From the NCBI GenBank assembly GCA_005502875.1, contig SCMV01000008.1, forward strand, positions 1-64,000: DNA of 64,000 bases. Direction: 5' to 3'. Origin of the DNA: Comamonadaceae bacterium 2PF (GTDB lineage Bacteria; Pseudomonadota; Gammaproteobacteria; Burkholderiales; Burkholderiaceae_C). Shown here in pieces: positions 53,526 to 63,500 of the stretch. The notes below the pieces were generated by a model. The model searched no databases. It saw nothing but the letters and a program-made list of their open reading frames with translations, and was not told where the DNA came from. Both the position numbers and the translations under genes were made by a program. Each line of letters opens with the position of its first letter. Position 1 is the stretch's first letter.

Positions 53526-54194
53526 TCAGGCTGGGGCCAATGCGCCGTCGGACGATTCGTCCAGCGCACCGCCACTGGCCGCCAGGTGGCCGTCGTCGGC
53601 CCAGCCCACCATGGTCAGGCCATCGGGGCTGTAGAGCAGGCGGTTGATGGTGGCGTTGCCGATGGTCCAGCTGCGCGGCGCCGTCAGGTCGATGCCATTG
53701 GCCGCGCGGTAGAAGCAATCGAGCACGCCACCGTGGGCCACGACGACGATGGTCTGGCCCAGGTGGCGCTGCGCCAGGCGCACCAGGGTGCCGACGCAGC
53801 GTTCGTGGAACTCGGTGAGGGTTTCGCCACCGACGGGGCCATAGGCCGGGTCGCGCTGCTTCCAGCGCCGAGCCTGATCGGGCCAGCGGCTGTGGATCTC
53901 TTCGTGGGTGAGGCCTTCGAGCTCACCGAAGTGACGCTCGCGCAGGCGATCGTCGAGCCGAACCGCCACGCCTGCCGCACGACCGATGGCTTGCGCCGTC
54001 AGGTGAGCGCGCTGGAGGTCGCTGCTGTAGATGGCCTCGATGGCCTCTTGCGCCACCGCCGCCCCCACCCGCTCGGCCTGCCACAGACCGGTGTCGTTGA
54101 GCGGGATGTCGGTGTGCCCCTGGATGCGGGCCTCGCGGTTCCAGGCGGTTTCGCCATGGCGAACAGCGATGAGTCGGGTGACGGCGTCGGTCAT
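53526..54194 (-). CDS. Histidine phosphatase (phosphoglycerate mutase-like)
   Basis: This 222-aa protein is a branch-1 histidine phosphatase. The catalytic motif is LIAVRHGETAWNREARIQGH, with Arg and His for phosphate transfer, EAIYSSDLQRAHLTAQAIGR, the Glu in LRERHFGELEGLTHEEI and the second His in VVVAHGGVLDCFYRAANG. Proteins like this are phosphatases of small sugar or nucleotide phosphates; the exact substrate is unknown. ATG 54194 is the natural start; the longer frame lacks homology. Confidence 0.88.
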   Translation of the reverse strand: MTDAVTRLIAVRHGETAWNREARIQGHTDIPLNDTGLWQAERVGAAVAQEAIEAIYSSDLQRAHLTAQAIGRAAGVAVRLDDRLRERHFGELEGLTHEEIHSRWPDQARRWKQRDPAYGPVGGETLTEFHERCVGTLVRLAQRHLGQTIVVVAHGGVLDCFYRAANGIDLTAPRSWTIGNATINRLLYSPDGLTMVGWADDGHLAASGGALDESSDGALAPA

Positions 54195-54255
54195 GCCGGC
54201 ATCATGCACCAGGCATGCTGCACTGCACAAGATCGGGTTTTTCAGACGCGAAAGC

Positions 54256-54633
54256 TCACACGCCCCAGACGATGGGCTTGCCACCAGCCTGGGCCTGCTC
54301 GATCAGGCGGATGAAGGGCGCGGCGCGCTGGCGCAGGCTGACGGGCTCGTCCTGGAAACCGACGGGGGGCTTGTCGTCCTGGCGCCGTTCGGCGTCGTGG
54401 GCATGCGCGCCATCGCTGGCACGAGCGGCTTCGGACGCAGCGGGTGAGTCAGGCGCACCGGGCAGCTGATCGGGCTCGAGTGCGCGGAAGGTGGACAGGG
54501 CTCGCGGCATGTCGGCCACCTCGAGGATGCCTGGCTCTGCTGCGGTCTTGCCCAGCAGTTTCAACAAGGCTTCGGCGTGCGCCGAGAGCATCACGAGGTT
54601 GCCGGTGGCCTGGGATTTGAAGGTGACTGGCAT
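54256..54633 (-). CDS. DUF1840-family protein
   Basis: This 125-aa protein has the DUF1840 pattern: MPVTFKSQATGNLVMLSAHA, a helix LLKLLGKTAAEPGILEVADM, a variable Ala/Asp-rich middle with AHAHDAERRQDD, and the conserved end VSLRQRAAPFIRLIEQAQAG with KPIVWGV. It is widespread in betaproteobacteria and of unknown function. ATG 54633 gives the standard opening. It ends 61 bp before the phosphatase gene. Confidence 0.85.
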   Translation of the reverse strand: MPVTFKSQATGNLVMLSAHAEALLKLLGKTAAEPGILEVADMPRALSTFRALEPDQLPGAPDSPAASEAARASDGAHAHDAERRQDDKPPVGFQDEPVSLRQRAAPFIRLIEQAQAGGKPIVWGV

Positions 54634-54695
54634 GTGGCCATTGTGCGCCGACTTGAAGGCTTGTGACGTGCACACCAACGGCTGCCACGCTGGCT

Positions 54696-55364
54696 TCATG
54701 GCGGGGGCAAGCGGTCTTGCTGATGAAAGCGCGCGGCGTTGAGCCGGTCCAGCCACTTCTCGCTGATGTTCTCGACCTCCACCAGGCCAAAGCCCAGCAC
54801 CACCGCCTGCTGTGCGGCGGTTTCGGCAGGCTTGCGGCTGCGGTACATCTCCACCACGGCCACACCGGTGTCGTAGAGCTGCTGGTTGCGCTCTTGCAGG
54901 ACGCGCTGGCGCTGCTCGCTGGCTTCGAGCAGTTGGCTGACGGCCCTGAGGCTGCGCTGACCTTCAGTCAATTCCTTGGCTCGAAGGGCCTGCTGCGCCT
55001 TGGCTTGCGCCAGCTGCTGCTGCAGGGCTTCGAGTTCGCCTTCGAGTTGCTTGACGCGGCCCTGGGATTGGCGCGACTGGGCCTGGGCACTGGCCAGCAA
55101 GCCCGATGACTTCTGGGCTTCGGCCTTGTCCTTGAGCGCCGCGTCGCGATCGGTGGCGCATTGCGCGCGCTCGCGCTGCAACGTGGCGACCTCGTCCTGT
55201 GCGGCCCGCAGCGCCAGCTGTGCGCGGCGCAGCGCTTCTTTCTCGCGGCTGCCTTTGTCCTGGGCCCAGCCTGTTGAGGCGAGCGCGCAGGACGCCAGCA
55301 CCAGCGCAGTCATCAGCCTCGGGCGCCACCGCCTGATCGCGGTGTGATGGGGGTGTGCGTTCAT
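54696..55364 (-). CDS. Periplasmic coiled-coil protein
   Basis: This 222-aa protein has a signal peptide ending STGWAQ (about residue 35) and a long coiled coil through residues 38-165 (ALRRAQLALRAAQDEVATLQ, QGRVKQLEGELEALQQQLAQ). A conserved-looking end follows: LYDTGVAVVEMYRSRKPAET, VLGFGLVEVENISEKWLDRL. I cannot name the family, but the end resembles partner proteins found beside TonB/porin clusters. It starts 13 bp after the porin stop, so it is probably the last gene of the TonB-motor operon. Confidence 0.7.
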   Translation of the reverse strand: MNAHPHHTAIRRWRPRLMTALVLASCALASTGWAQDKGSREKEALRRAQLALRAAQDEVATLQRERAQCATDRDAALKDKAEAQKSSGLLASAQAQSRQSQGRVKQLEGELEALQQQLAQAKAQQALRAKELTEGQRSLRAVSQLLEASEQRQRVLQERNQQLYDTGVAVVEMYRSRKPAETAAQQAVVLGFGLVEVENISEKWLDRLNAARFHQQDRLPPP

Positions 55365-55377
55365 GTCGAGGCTCCGA

Positions 55378-57126
55378 TCAGAAACGCGAGTTCAGCTCCA
55401 CCTGCAGCACGTCGACGCGCTGGCGGATGCTGCTGAGGTTGGGCACCTCGGCGCCGTCGCTGAGCGTCTCGGTGCGGCCGTCGGTGAGGTTGCGGGTGCT
55501 GGTCAGGCGCAGGCCCAGCGAGGTGCGCGGGCCCACGTAGTAGGCCCCGCCCAGCGTCCAGCCCACGTAGTTGGTGCCGCCCAGGTGCCAGGTGGTGTCG
55601 GTGAAGGCGTCGACCCAGGCGTCGCGCTCGAAACGGCGCCAGCCGAGGTACGCGGACCAGTCGCCCAGCAGCTCCTGCTTGGTCGAGCCGATCTGCGCGC
55701 GCGCTTGCCAGGCGTTGGTCTTTTTGGCCAAGTCGATGTTGGCGCCGGGTTGGGCGCGGCGGCGGATGTCGGCCTGGCTGAAGCCGGTGTTGTGGATGAA
55801 GTCGGCGCTGATGCGCATGCTCAGGCCTTCGAAACCCTGGTGGTTGTAGGCCGCACTCAAGGTCAAGGGCCTGAACTTGCTGGCCAGGCCCCAAACGGGC
55901 GCCACCGCCGTGGCTGAACCCGCAGCAGCCACCGGTTGGTTGATGCGGATGAGCGTGTTGCCGCGCTGGCGAACGGCCTTTTTGTATTCGCTGGAGAGGT
56001 AGCTCTTGTCGGCCGCGCTGAAGGTGTTGGCCGTGTCCCGGTACATCGGGTCGAAGTTGCCTTCGATGTTGTTGAAGTCGTAGTAGCCCAGGCCGATGTC
56101 GAACTGGCTGCTGGCGTCGGGCTTGAAGATGGCGCCCACCTGAGCGCCATACAGCCAGGCATCGGCCGCGTCGCTTTGGAACTCGCTGAGCGGGAAGGCG
56201 CCGGCGTTGACGAACACCTTGTTGGCGTCGTTGAAGGCGTGCGTGGCTTTGACGGCCACGCCATCGAAGTTCATGTCGTCGGGCCAGATGAGGTCGCCAC
56301 CGAAGTAGGGGCTGCTGAAGCGCCCAACGGTGGCCGTGACGTCGGGCTGGTGCGGCGTCCACTGGATCCAGGCGCGGTCGAGCAGCACGCTGTATTTGCT
56401 GAAGTTGCCGTTGCTGCCGCCCAGGGTCTGCGAGGTGGACAACGCTTGCGCGTTGCCCGTGCTCAGGCGCAAGCCGGTCTTGAAGCCGAAGGCCAGGTCG
56501 CTGGTCAGGCCGAAACGGGCGCGCAGGGTCATGCGGTCGCGGCGGTCCTGGGTGTTGGTCAGGTCAGGCGACCAGGCGATGGGGCCCTCGTAAGCGGCGT
56601 CGTTCTGGAAGGCCAGGCCTTCGCCTTCGGCGGCCGAGACGTTGCGGCGGTCCCAGTCTTCCGACTGCAGGCGAAAGCGCACGTCGCCTTCGAAGTTGAT
56701 GCGCCGCGCCCAGGCGGGCAGCGCACCCGGCTCGCCCCATCGCTCGGAGCGGGCCTGGTTGAGCACTTCTTGCTTGATCTCGTCACGCATCTGGTTGCGC
56801 AGCGACTCGGGCACGTAGGGCACGCGGATGACGCCGCCGCGCGGGGCCCCGGCGGTGGCGGGTGCGGGTGCAGCTTGCTGCGCCGATGCAGCGTCGGCCG
56901 GCGCGGCATCTTGCTGGGCTTGCTTGAGCAGTTGTTCGGCCTTGTCTTGTGACAGCAGGCCGCCATCGACCAACAGCTTGATGAGGTTGAGCGTGGTGCC
57001 GCGCAGTCGCTCGAGCTCAGCACGCTCGTTGGCCACGGCCGGGGCAGACAAGAGGCCGCACAGCAGGGCCGCCGCCACGGTGATGGGCCTCATGCCGAGG
57101 CGACGGGTGGAGATGACTTCAGGCAT
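55378..57126 (-). CDS. Putative outer-membrane porin
   Basis: This 582-aa protein has a signal peptide ending PAVANE, an N-terminal helical segment (ERLRGTTLNLIKLLVDGGLL, DKAEQLLKQAQQ), a proline-rich bridge, and a C-terminal beta-barrel region ending VDVLQVELNSRF, with the terminal Phe typical of barrels. Strand-like pieces such as FEGDVRFRLQSEDW, AWIQWTPHQPDVTATVGRFS and TNYVGWTLGGAYYVGPRTSL fit the putative-porin family. I chose ATG 57126; a TTG at 57168 overlapping the tonB stop is an alternative. It is the likely outer-membrane target of the upstream TonB. Confidence 0.82.
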   Translation of the reverse strand: MPEVISTRRLGMRPITVAAALLCGLLSAPAVANERAELERLRGTTLNLIKLLVDGGLLSQDKAEQLLKQAQQDAAPADAASAQQAAPAPATAGAPRGGVIRVPYVPESLRNQMRDEIKQEVLNQARSERWGEPGALPAWARRINFEGDVRFRLQSEDWDRRNVSAAEGEGLAFQNDAAYEGPIAWSPDLTNTQDRRDRMTLRARFGLTSDLAFGFKTGLRLSTGNAQALSTSQTLGGSNGNFSKYSVLLDRAWIQWTPHQPDVTATVGRFSSPYFGGDLIWPDDMNFDGVAVKATHAFNDANKVFVNAGAFPLSEFQSDAADAWLYGAQVGAIFKPDASSQFDIGLGYYDFNNIEGNFDPMYRDTANTFSAADKSYLSSEYKKAVRQRGNTLIRINQPVAAAGSATAVAPVWGLASKFRPLTLSAAYNHQGFEGLSMRISADFIHNTGFSQADIRRRAQPGANIDLAKKTNAWQARAQIGSTKQELLGDWSAYLGWRRFERDAWVDAFTDTTWHLGGTNYVGWTLGGAYYVGPRTSLGLRLTSTRNLTDGRTETLSDGAEVPNLSSIRQRVDVLQVELNSRF

Positions 57127-57164
57127 GGTGATCAATCGTTCAGGGAGGTGATTCAGGTGGGCAC

Positions 57165-57866
57165 TCAACCGTTGAGCGGGTTCACGGACAGGCGCATCTC
57201 CAGCGGCTGAGGCAAGCCTGCTGGCGGCACGAGCCGAAAGCCTTTGCTGATGTCCTGCATCGCGGCACGAACCTGGTTTTGTGCCGCAGCGTCGGTGAGG
57301 CCGGCGATCTCGTAACGGTCGATGCGACCGGATGCGTCGATCCAGATCTGCAGCCTGGCACCCAGGCGGATGACGTCGCGAGCCAGCGTGCGATCGAGCT
57401 CGGCGCGCAAGACCTGCTGCGCGCTCTTGGCGTAAAAGTTGAACTTGGCGCGATCGCCCGCCGAAGGCGCGGAGGCCCCATTGCCCGCGCCGATGGCGCC
57501 GCCCTTGTAGTCGCTGCTGACGTTGCCGGCCGAGAAGGCGCTGGGGCCGTCGCCTGCGGCGCCTTCCATCTTCAGCTGCTGCACCTCAGGCGGGGCTTCG
57601 GCCACCTTGGGTTGGTCTTGCGGCTGCGGGGTGTTGTCCTGGGGCTTGGGCTCGGGCGGCTTTTCCTGCTTGGGCGGAGGCGGTGGAGGCGTGTCGGGCA
57701 GCACCGAGATCTTGACCGTCTGCCGCTTGGGTGCGGTGGGGCCGGAGCCCATCAGGCTGTACACCAGAACGACCGCGCCGATCAGGCCCAGGGTGATGCC
57801 GCCGGGAACGATGAAGCGTGCCAGGCCGGTCTTTTGATCGTCGTCGTTGGAAGCGTTGAGCGACAT
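57165..57866 (-). CDS. TonB-family energy transducer
   Basis: This 233-aa protein has one N-terminal membrane helix (GGITLGLIGAVVLVYSLM), a periplasmic Pro/Lys/Glu-rich spacer (DTPPPPPPKQEKPPEPKPQD) and a C-terminal domain (LRAELDRTLARDVIRLGARL, IDASGRIDRYEIAGLTDAAA). The C-terminal layout is that of short TonB/TolA-like proteins. It starts just after the exbD2 stop and ends before the porin gene, so it is probably a dedicated TonB for this locus. Confidence 0.87.
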   Translation of the reverse strand: MSLNASNDDDQKTGLARFIVPGGITLGLIGAVVLVYSLMGSGPTAPKRQTVKISVLPDTPPPPPPKQEKPPEPKPQDNTPQPQDQPKVAEAPPEVQQLKMEGAAGDGPSAFSAGNVSSDYKGGAIGAGNGASAPSAGDRAKFNFYAKSAQQVLRAELDRTLARDVIRLGARLQIWIDASGRIDRYEIAGLTDAAAQNQVRAAMQDISKGFRLVPPAGLPQPLEMRLSVNPLNG

Positions 57867-57868
57867 GT

Positions 57869-58270
57869 TCAGGCCCCGATGCGCGAGGTGACCAGGCCCA
57901 TGGACACCTCCAGCTTGTTGCACAGGTCAATCACGGTGACCACCTCGGCGTAGTGCGAACGGGCGTCGCCCTTGATGGCCACGCTCATCTTCGGGTCGCG
58001 CTGTTTGGCCTGCAGCAGCTCGCTTTCAAGCTGCTGCACGCTCACGGGCACGCCATTGAGCAGCAGCTGCCCACCCGGCATCACCTGCACCACCTTGAGG
58101 TCGTGCTTTTCGGTGCTGGGGGTGTTGCTGGGCTTGGGCATGCTGATGCTCAAGCCCTGCACCGAGGCGGTCGTCATCAGGATGAAGACGACCAGCAGCA
58201 CGTAGGCAAGGTCGAGCATCGGCGTGACGTTGATGCTGTCGTAGGGTTTGGTTTCGTCTTGGACTTGCAT
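57869..58270 (-). CDS. ExbD-family biopolymer transporter (second copy)
   Basis: This 133-aa protein has one membrane helix with the proton-carrying Asp in NVTPMLDLAYVLLVVFILMT, followed by a periplasmic domain (VVQVMPGGQLLLNGVPVSVQ, VAIKGDARSHYAEVVTVIDL). ExbD works with ExbB to energise TonB. It is 18 bp past the first exbD stop, and tonB follows two bases past its own stop. Confidence 0.92.
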   Translation of the reverse strand: MQVQDETKPYDSINVTPMLDLAYVLLVVFILMTTASVQGLSISMPKPSNTPSTEKHDLKVVQVMPGGQLLLNGVPVSVQQLESELLQAKQRDPKMSVAIKGDARSHYAEVVTVIDLCNKLEVSMGLVTSRIGA

Positions 58271-58287
58271 GGCCTGCCTTCACTGCC

Positions 58288-58695
58288 TCATTGCGCGCGT
58301 TTGGTGGCCAGGCCGATTTCGGTGATGTCCAGGCGCTTGGCGATCTCCAGCACCTGCATGACCTTGTCGTACTGGGCGGCCGCGTCGGCCTTGAGCACGA
58401 CGGGCAGCGCCGGGTTGGCGGCCTTGTGCTGGGCCAGGCTGGCTTGCAGCTCATCCAGGCTGACCGGGTAGGCGTCCAGGTACACCTGGCCATCGGCGGT
58501 GATGGTGATGCCCTTGGTCTGCGGCTTGGCCAGGTTGTTGGCGGCCTGCGTGAGCGGGCTGTTGACCTTCACGCCCTGCACCGAGGCGGTCGTCATGATG
58601 ATGAAGACCACCAGCAGCACGTAGGCGAGGTCGAGCATGGGCGTGACGTTGATGTCGTCGTACGCCTGCAGGTCGCCTTTGACGTCACCGGCCAT
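58288..58695 (-). CDS. ExbD-family biopolymer transporter (first copy)
   Basis: This 135-aa protein is a paralogue of the next gene: the membrane helix VTPMLDLAYVLLVVFIIMTT, with its Asp, differs by few residues, while the periplasmic part (ITITADGQVYLDAYPVSLDE, VVLKADAAAQYDKVMQVLEI) has diverged. ATG 58695 (MAGDVKGDLQAYDDI) lies one base past the ExbB-fusion stop. The pair may form a heteromeric ExbD dimer inside the ExbB pentamer. Confidence 0.92.
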   Translation of the reverse strand: MAGDVKGDLQAYDDINVTPMLDLAYVLLVVFIIMTTASVQGVKVNSPLTQAANNLAKPQTKGITITADGQVYLDAYPVSLDELQASLAQHKAANPALPVVLKADAAAQYDKVMQVLEIAKRLDITEIGLATKRAQ

Positions 58696-58696
58696 G

Positions 58697-60394
58697 TCAG
58701 CGCGCTCCGTGGGTTTCGGCCACGCGGGTGACGAACTCGTCGACAAAGATGCCCATGTCCGACGAGATGTTCTTGATGCGAGCGGCCAGGTAGTTGTAGC
58801 CAAACAGCGCCGGGATGGCGACGGCCAGGCCGGCCACGGTGGCCAGCAGCGCCGCTGCGATGCCGGGGGCGATGGCGTTGACGTTGACGTCGCCGGCTGC
58901 TGCGATGGCCGCGAAAGTGATCATCACACCCACCACGGTGCCCAGCAGGCCCAGGAAGGGACCGCCTGAGATGGCGATGGTCAGCAACACGATCTTGCTG
59001 TTGAGGGTGTGGCTTTCGCGGATGAGGTCGGCGTCAACCGCGGCCTTGACGGCGTCGATGGAGGCACCGGAGAGCTTGGGCGCACCGGCTTGGCCCACCT
59101 CGCGCTTTTTCAGCTCGCGCAGGCCGGCCTGGTACAGGCGCGCGAGCTGCGAGTGCTTCATGCCTGTGGTCTCGACGGCAAGCACGTCTTTGGCGTTGCG
59201 GAAGTTCTCGAGGAACTTCAGGTTGTCCTTGTCGGCGCGACCGACCAGCACGGCCTTGTCCCACATCACCCAGGCGGCGATGACGAACATGACGGCCAGG
59301 ATGACGATGACGACCCAGGCGTCGACCGTGAGGTTGTCGACCAGGATGGCGAAGTGGCCGGCCTCGCCGTGGCCTTCACCGGCTTCGGCGGTCTCAGGCG
59401 TCTGGGTGTTGGCCAACACCAGCTTGGCGTCGGCGCTCTGAGCGGCGTGGGCGAACTTCAACCAGTCGGCGCTGCGCACGGAGGTGGCCACTTCCAGCTG
59501 GTCCACCAGGCCGCTCAGGCCCTGGCCCACGGACACCGGGCCTTCGATGGGCGTGACCGCAGCGGGCACGTCGGCCTGTGCGGCTTGCGCACCGTTGATG
59601 TAGAGGGTGAGCTTGCCGTTGCCCACGGTGACCGCCAGGTGAGCCCAGGCCGAAGGGGGCAGCTCGCCACCCGATGCCACGACCGCGTCGAGTTGCGCGA
59701 AGGCTTTGCCGCCATCGAGGTTCAAGCTCAGCGCGCCTTGCTTGAACAAGGTGCCGGTGAGCGCCTCGGGCTTGAACCACAGGCTGACGCTGTAGGGGCC
59801 GCTGCCTGCAGCCTTGAGCTTGTCGGAGGACCACTGGAGCGGCTCGCCATCGAGGCGAGCGGCCACGCCGATCAGGCCGTTGACCTCGCGCACCACGGGG
59901 CCTGACGATGCGATCTGACCCGATGCGTCGGTGGCGGGCTCGCCTGCTTTGCCCGCGAAGGTGATGGCAGCGGCCATGGCGCCATCGAACAACGCAGGGC
60001 TGGTGGCTTCGGCTGCGGCGGCTTCGTTGCCCGCGTAGACATGCACGACGTTCTTGTCGGTGCCCGGCAGGGTGTTGGGCAGTTGAACCCAGACCACGGC
60101 CAATTCGTTGGCGCCGTCAAAACGTTCGACCCAGAACTTCAGGGGCGTCTTGTCGTCGGCGGCGACCACGCGCAGGTCGGTGCCATCGGGCTTGGCGCCC
60201 AGGAAGTCGAAGTTGCCCGAATGCAGGCGCACCGGCACCACGACACCGGACAGGGCCTCTTTGGTTTCAACGCCGGCGGCGGTGGTGTTGAGGACCACCT
60301 TGGTGCGCTGCGTGTAGTCGGCGTTCCACCAGGCCTGGGCGGCGCCGGGGAACAGCGCGGCGGCAGCGAGAAGGGACAGAAGGTGTTTGCGCAT
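58697..60394 (-). CDS. ExbB/MotA/TolQ channel fused to periplasmic DUF2341 and LamG-like domains
   Basis: This 565-aa protein has a signal peptide (1-21), a DUF2341-like domain (about 30-125; FDFLGAKPDGTDLRVVAADD, WVQLPNTLPGTDKNVVHVYA) and a concanavalin/LamG-like domain (about 135-310; GSGPYSVSLWFKPEALTGTL, WAHLAVTVGNGKLTLYINGA). The channel follows: helix 1 at 358-378, a long cytoplasmic loop (390-465), and two further helices with ISGGPFLGLLGTVVGVMITF and GIAAALLATVAGLAVAIPAL. The last two carry the MotA/TolQ/ExbB core. The fused lectin-like part is far from usual ExbB length (about 230-250 aa). It heads the motor genes and follows the haemagglutinin-like gene by 120 bp. ATG 60394 fits the signal peptide. 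Confidence 0.9.
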   Translation of the reverse strand: MRKHLLSLLAAAALFPGAAQAWWNADYTQRTKVVLNTTAAGVETKEALSGVVVPVRLHSGNFDFLGAKPDGTDLRVVAADDKTPLKFWVERFDGANELAVVWVQLPNTLPGTDKNVVHVYAGNEAAAAEATSPALFDGAMAAAITFAGKAGEPATDASGQIASSGPVVREVNGLIGVAARLDGEPLQWSSDKLKAAGSGPYSVSLWFKPEALTGTLFKQGALSLNLDGGKAFAQLDAVVASGGELPPSAWAHLAVTVGNGKLTLYINGAQAAQADVPAAVTPIEGPVSVGQGLSGLVDQLEVATSVRSADWLKFAHAAQSADAKLVLANTQTPETAEAGEGHGEAGHFAILVDNLTVDAWVVIVILAVMFVIAAWVMWDKAVLVGRADKDNLKFLENFRNAKDVLAVETTGMKHSQLARLYQAGLRELKKREVGQAGAPKLSGASIDAVKAAVDADLIRESHTLNSKIVLLTIAISGGPFLGLLGTVVGVMITFAAIAAAGDVNVNAIAPGIAAALLATVAGLAVAIPALFGYNYLAARIKNISSDMGIFVDEFVTRVAETHGAR

Positions 60395-60440
60395 GGTTGG
60401 CGTCATCCAGATCAATTCAATTCAGGGGAGGTGTCACACC

Positions 60441-60473
60441 GCCGGGTCCGTCGGGATCACGGACAAACCCGGC
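60441..60473. repeat. Hairpin between the haemagglutinin-like and ExbB genes
   Basis: GCCGGGT (60441-60447) pairs with ACCCGGC (60467-60473), with an inner CCGT/ACGG pair. No U run follows on the minus strand, so it is an unproven terminator; it may protect the mRNA or separate expression of the two genes. Confidence 0.45.
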
Positions 60474-60514
60474 ATGTTCGCGTGTTCACGTGACAGCATC
60501 ACGACAGGTTCGCG

Positions 60515-63500
60515 TCACTTCTTCTTGTCGTCGCGTTCGCTGTCTTCATCCTTGTCCGAGCCGAAGCCCAGGAAGTCGAGCAGCAGTCGGCGTTTGGGCG
60601 TTGACGTGCCACGCGATTCGGCCTGGCTCGGGCCCGCCGCGGTGGCGGACTGACCCAGGCTGCCGACGTTGGTCGAGGCGTTGCCCACCGTGGGCGGCGG
60701 CGCCAGGTTGCCGCCACCGGCGATCTGGATGTCGTTGGCGCCAACGATGGTGGGGGCATCGATGGTGATGGCGCCGCCAGCGCGGATGCCAGCCTCACCA
60801 GCGTTGATCTCGCCGCGCGGTGCGAAGAGGTAGAGCTTGCTGTCAGGGTCCAGCGCGGCGATGCCGGAGCCCGAGAAGGACCCGGTGGTGTCGACCACGA
60901 GTCGACCATCGACGACGCGGACCACCGGTGCCGGCGCCCCGGTGACCGTCTTCGATCCCTTGCCTGCATCGATGTTGCCGAACGAGGCCCACAGCAGCAT
61001 GTCGCCGTTTTCGACCACGAAGATGCGGGACTGGTTGACCTCGATGCTGTCGCGCACCACGCCCGTGATGTCGCCACCCGAGGTGGTCACGATGCCCAGC
61101 TTGGCGGCCGCCGCCGAATCGGCCAGGCCGGTCAAGCGGCCCACGTTCATGCCCCCATGCGGCGTGAAGACGTTGATTTGGCTGTTTTGCTGCGTCTTGA
61201 TGCTGCTGGCGCCCATCAGCAGGCTGCTGGTGTCCTGGCTGCCCGGGAAGACGGTGGCCAGGGCGTTGAAGCCGCTCTGGTAGGCGTCCAGCTTGGCGTC
61301 GGGGGTTGTTTGTTGTGTGGCGTTGATGCCAGCCACGGTCAGCTCGCGCTTGAGCACCTGGTTGGTGAACAACAGGCGGTGCTCCGTGCTCAGCTGCTCG
61401 AAGGCTTGGAGGGCTTGTGCGTCGCCCAAGTCCTGGGTGCCCGTGCGCAGCTTGAGGTACTCGGACAAGGCCAGCGCGTAAGCGCCACCACGCGCCTTGG
61501 CCATGTCCAAGGCCGTGCTGCGCTGCACCTCGGGTGCCACGGCTTGGGACCACGCCGGGGCCAGCACGTTGCCCAGCAGCGCGGCTTGTTCACGCTGAGG
61601 CAGGGTGGCCAGGGCGGCGATGGCTTGTGCGGTGGTCAGGTTGGGCTTGGCATCGCGCCCTTGCATGTAGGTGAGCACCGCGGCTTCGAAGGCCTGCGCG
61701 CCCACCAGGTCGCGGGCTGCGACGAGCTGCTCGGCAAAGCCCTGGCCGGCAAAAGCCTGTGCAGCCGCCGAACCCAGACCCGGCACCACCTGACCACCCC
61801 TGGCCGCCAGCAACTGCGCATACAGGTCGGCCGGTCGGTCGGCCACACCCGCGCCACCCAGCAGGTGGAAGAAGCGTTGCTCGGCCACGCCGAAGTCGCT
61901 GGCGCCGGGCTGCACACCGGCCATGACCGTGAGGTTGGCGCTGCCTTCGGGCAAGGCGCCGTTTTCGCGGTTGCCGTTGGTGTCGATGCCGTCTGCGGCC
62001 GTGAGGTTGACATCGCGGCCGGCCACGAACAAGGCGTCACCAGGGCCGCGAACGCGGGTGGTGCCGATGATGTTCAGGTCGCGACCGGCCTGCACCAGGG
62101 AGAGCTCGTTGCCGTCTTGCTGCTGCACGAGCAGGCCCAGCAGGTTCACGTCTCCGCCCGCGATGATGCGGGTGGCGTCGCCGACTTCGGCGCGCAGGGT
62201 CACGTCGCCGGTTTCGGCGATCAGGCGGACGGGTTCGCGGCGAGCGCTTTCGGAACTGCCTGCGGTCAGGGCGCCACCGCTGCCGGGTGAGTTCTGGATG
62301 GTGAAGGTGCTCAACACATCTGCGCGCGCCCATTGCACCCCTTCGCCAAAGGGTGAATTGGCCCACACCGTGACCCCGGATGCTTTCAGGTCCCCACCAG
62401 CCAACACATCGAGGCTGGCACCACCGGACTGCGGCATCTGGTTGAGGTAAGCGGCCGTGATGTCGCCAAGCGGGGCTGAAAGCCTGCTGTCAGACGGCAG
62501 CACCGCAGCGGTACCCCGGTTGGCAGTGCTCACTCCTGGCGGCATGACTGCGTTGACGAGGATGTCCCCAGACGCAGAGAGGAGGTTCAACGAAGCATCG
62601 CGCCCCAGGCCTGCGATGCCGTAAGAGGTGTCAGCGGAGTCCAATGCCGATGTGCTGTTGCCCCTGCCCTGCAAACCCGCCTCGGTGATCAGGTCAACCA
62701 GCACATCTTGCGCTGCCTGCACCTGCAACTGCGTGTTCTCATAGAACAGCGAGGCGGCACCCCGCGAAGCCGTGCCTTCGATGTTGAGCCCGGCATCGAC
62801 CCGACCGGTGCTGCCCCCGACCTTGGCCAGCAGGCCCGCGATGTTGCCGTCGGCACTGACTTCGACATCGCCGCCGCCGAATCGATGCACATAGCCGGCA
62901 TCGTCCTTGTAGCCGCTGGTCGCGGTCACGAAGCCCATGTCGACCACGTCGCCACCCGCGCGGGCGGTGATGTCGCCGCCGCCAAAGGTGGCCACGCCCA
63001 TGTCGAACAGGTCGTAGCGAGCCCACCAGGACTGGCTCTTGTCGGCGTTCACTTCAGACTTGTGGAAGGTCCAGTCGCTGACGAAGCTGGCTTTGCCGAC
63101 GCTCTGGGTGCGCAGGTCACGACCGGCCTGCAGGCTCACGCTGCCGCCGCCGAGCATGAAGGGCAGCTGGCGGGTCGTGTTGACGCCGGTGCCGCGGGTG
63201 ATGAGGTTGGCGTGGAGTTTGGTGCTGGTCGCAGACCCTTTGCCGAAGCCTTCGGCGCCGGGCGCCTCTTCGGCACTGGCCAAGAGCCCCGTGGTGTAGA
63301 CCGTGGCGCGCTCGTTTTCGAGCACCACGTCGCGAGAGGCCACCACGCGCAGGTCACCGATGGTGCTGCGCACGAAGACCTGCCTGGCCGAAGTGGGCTC
63401 ATCAGCCGGGTCACCGATGCGCACATCGGCCGCGGCGCCCGCTGCGGTGGCGGCCACATCGGCACTGCCCAGGTCGGCGCCGGCCACCAGGGTGATGTCC

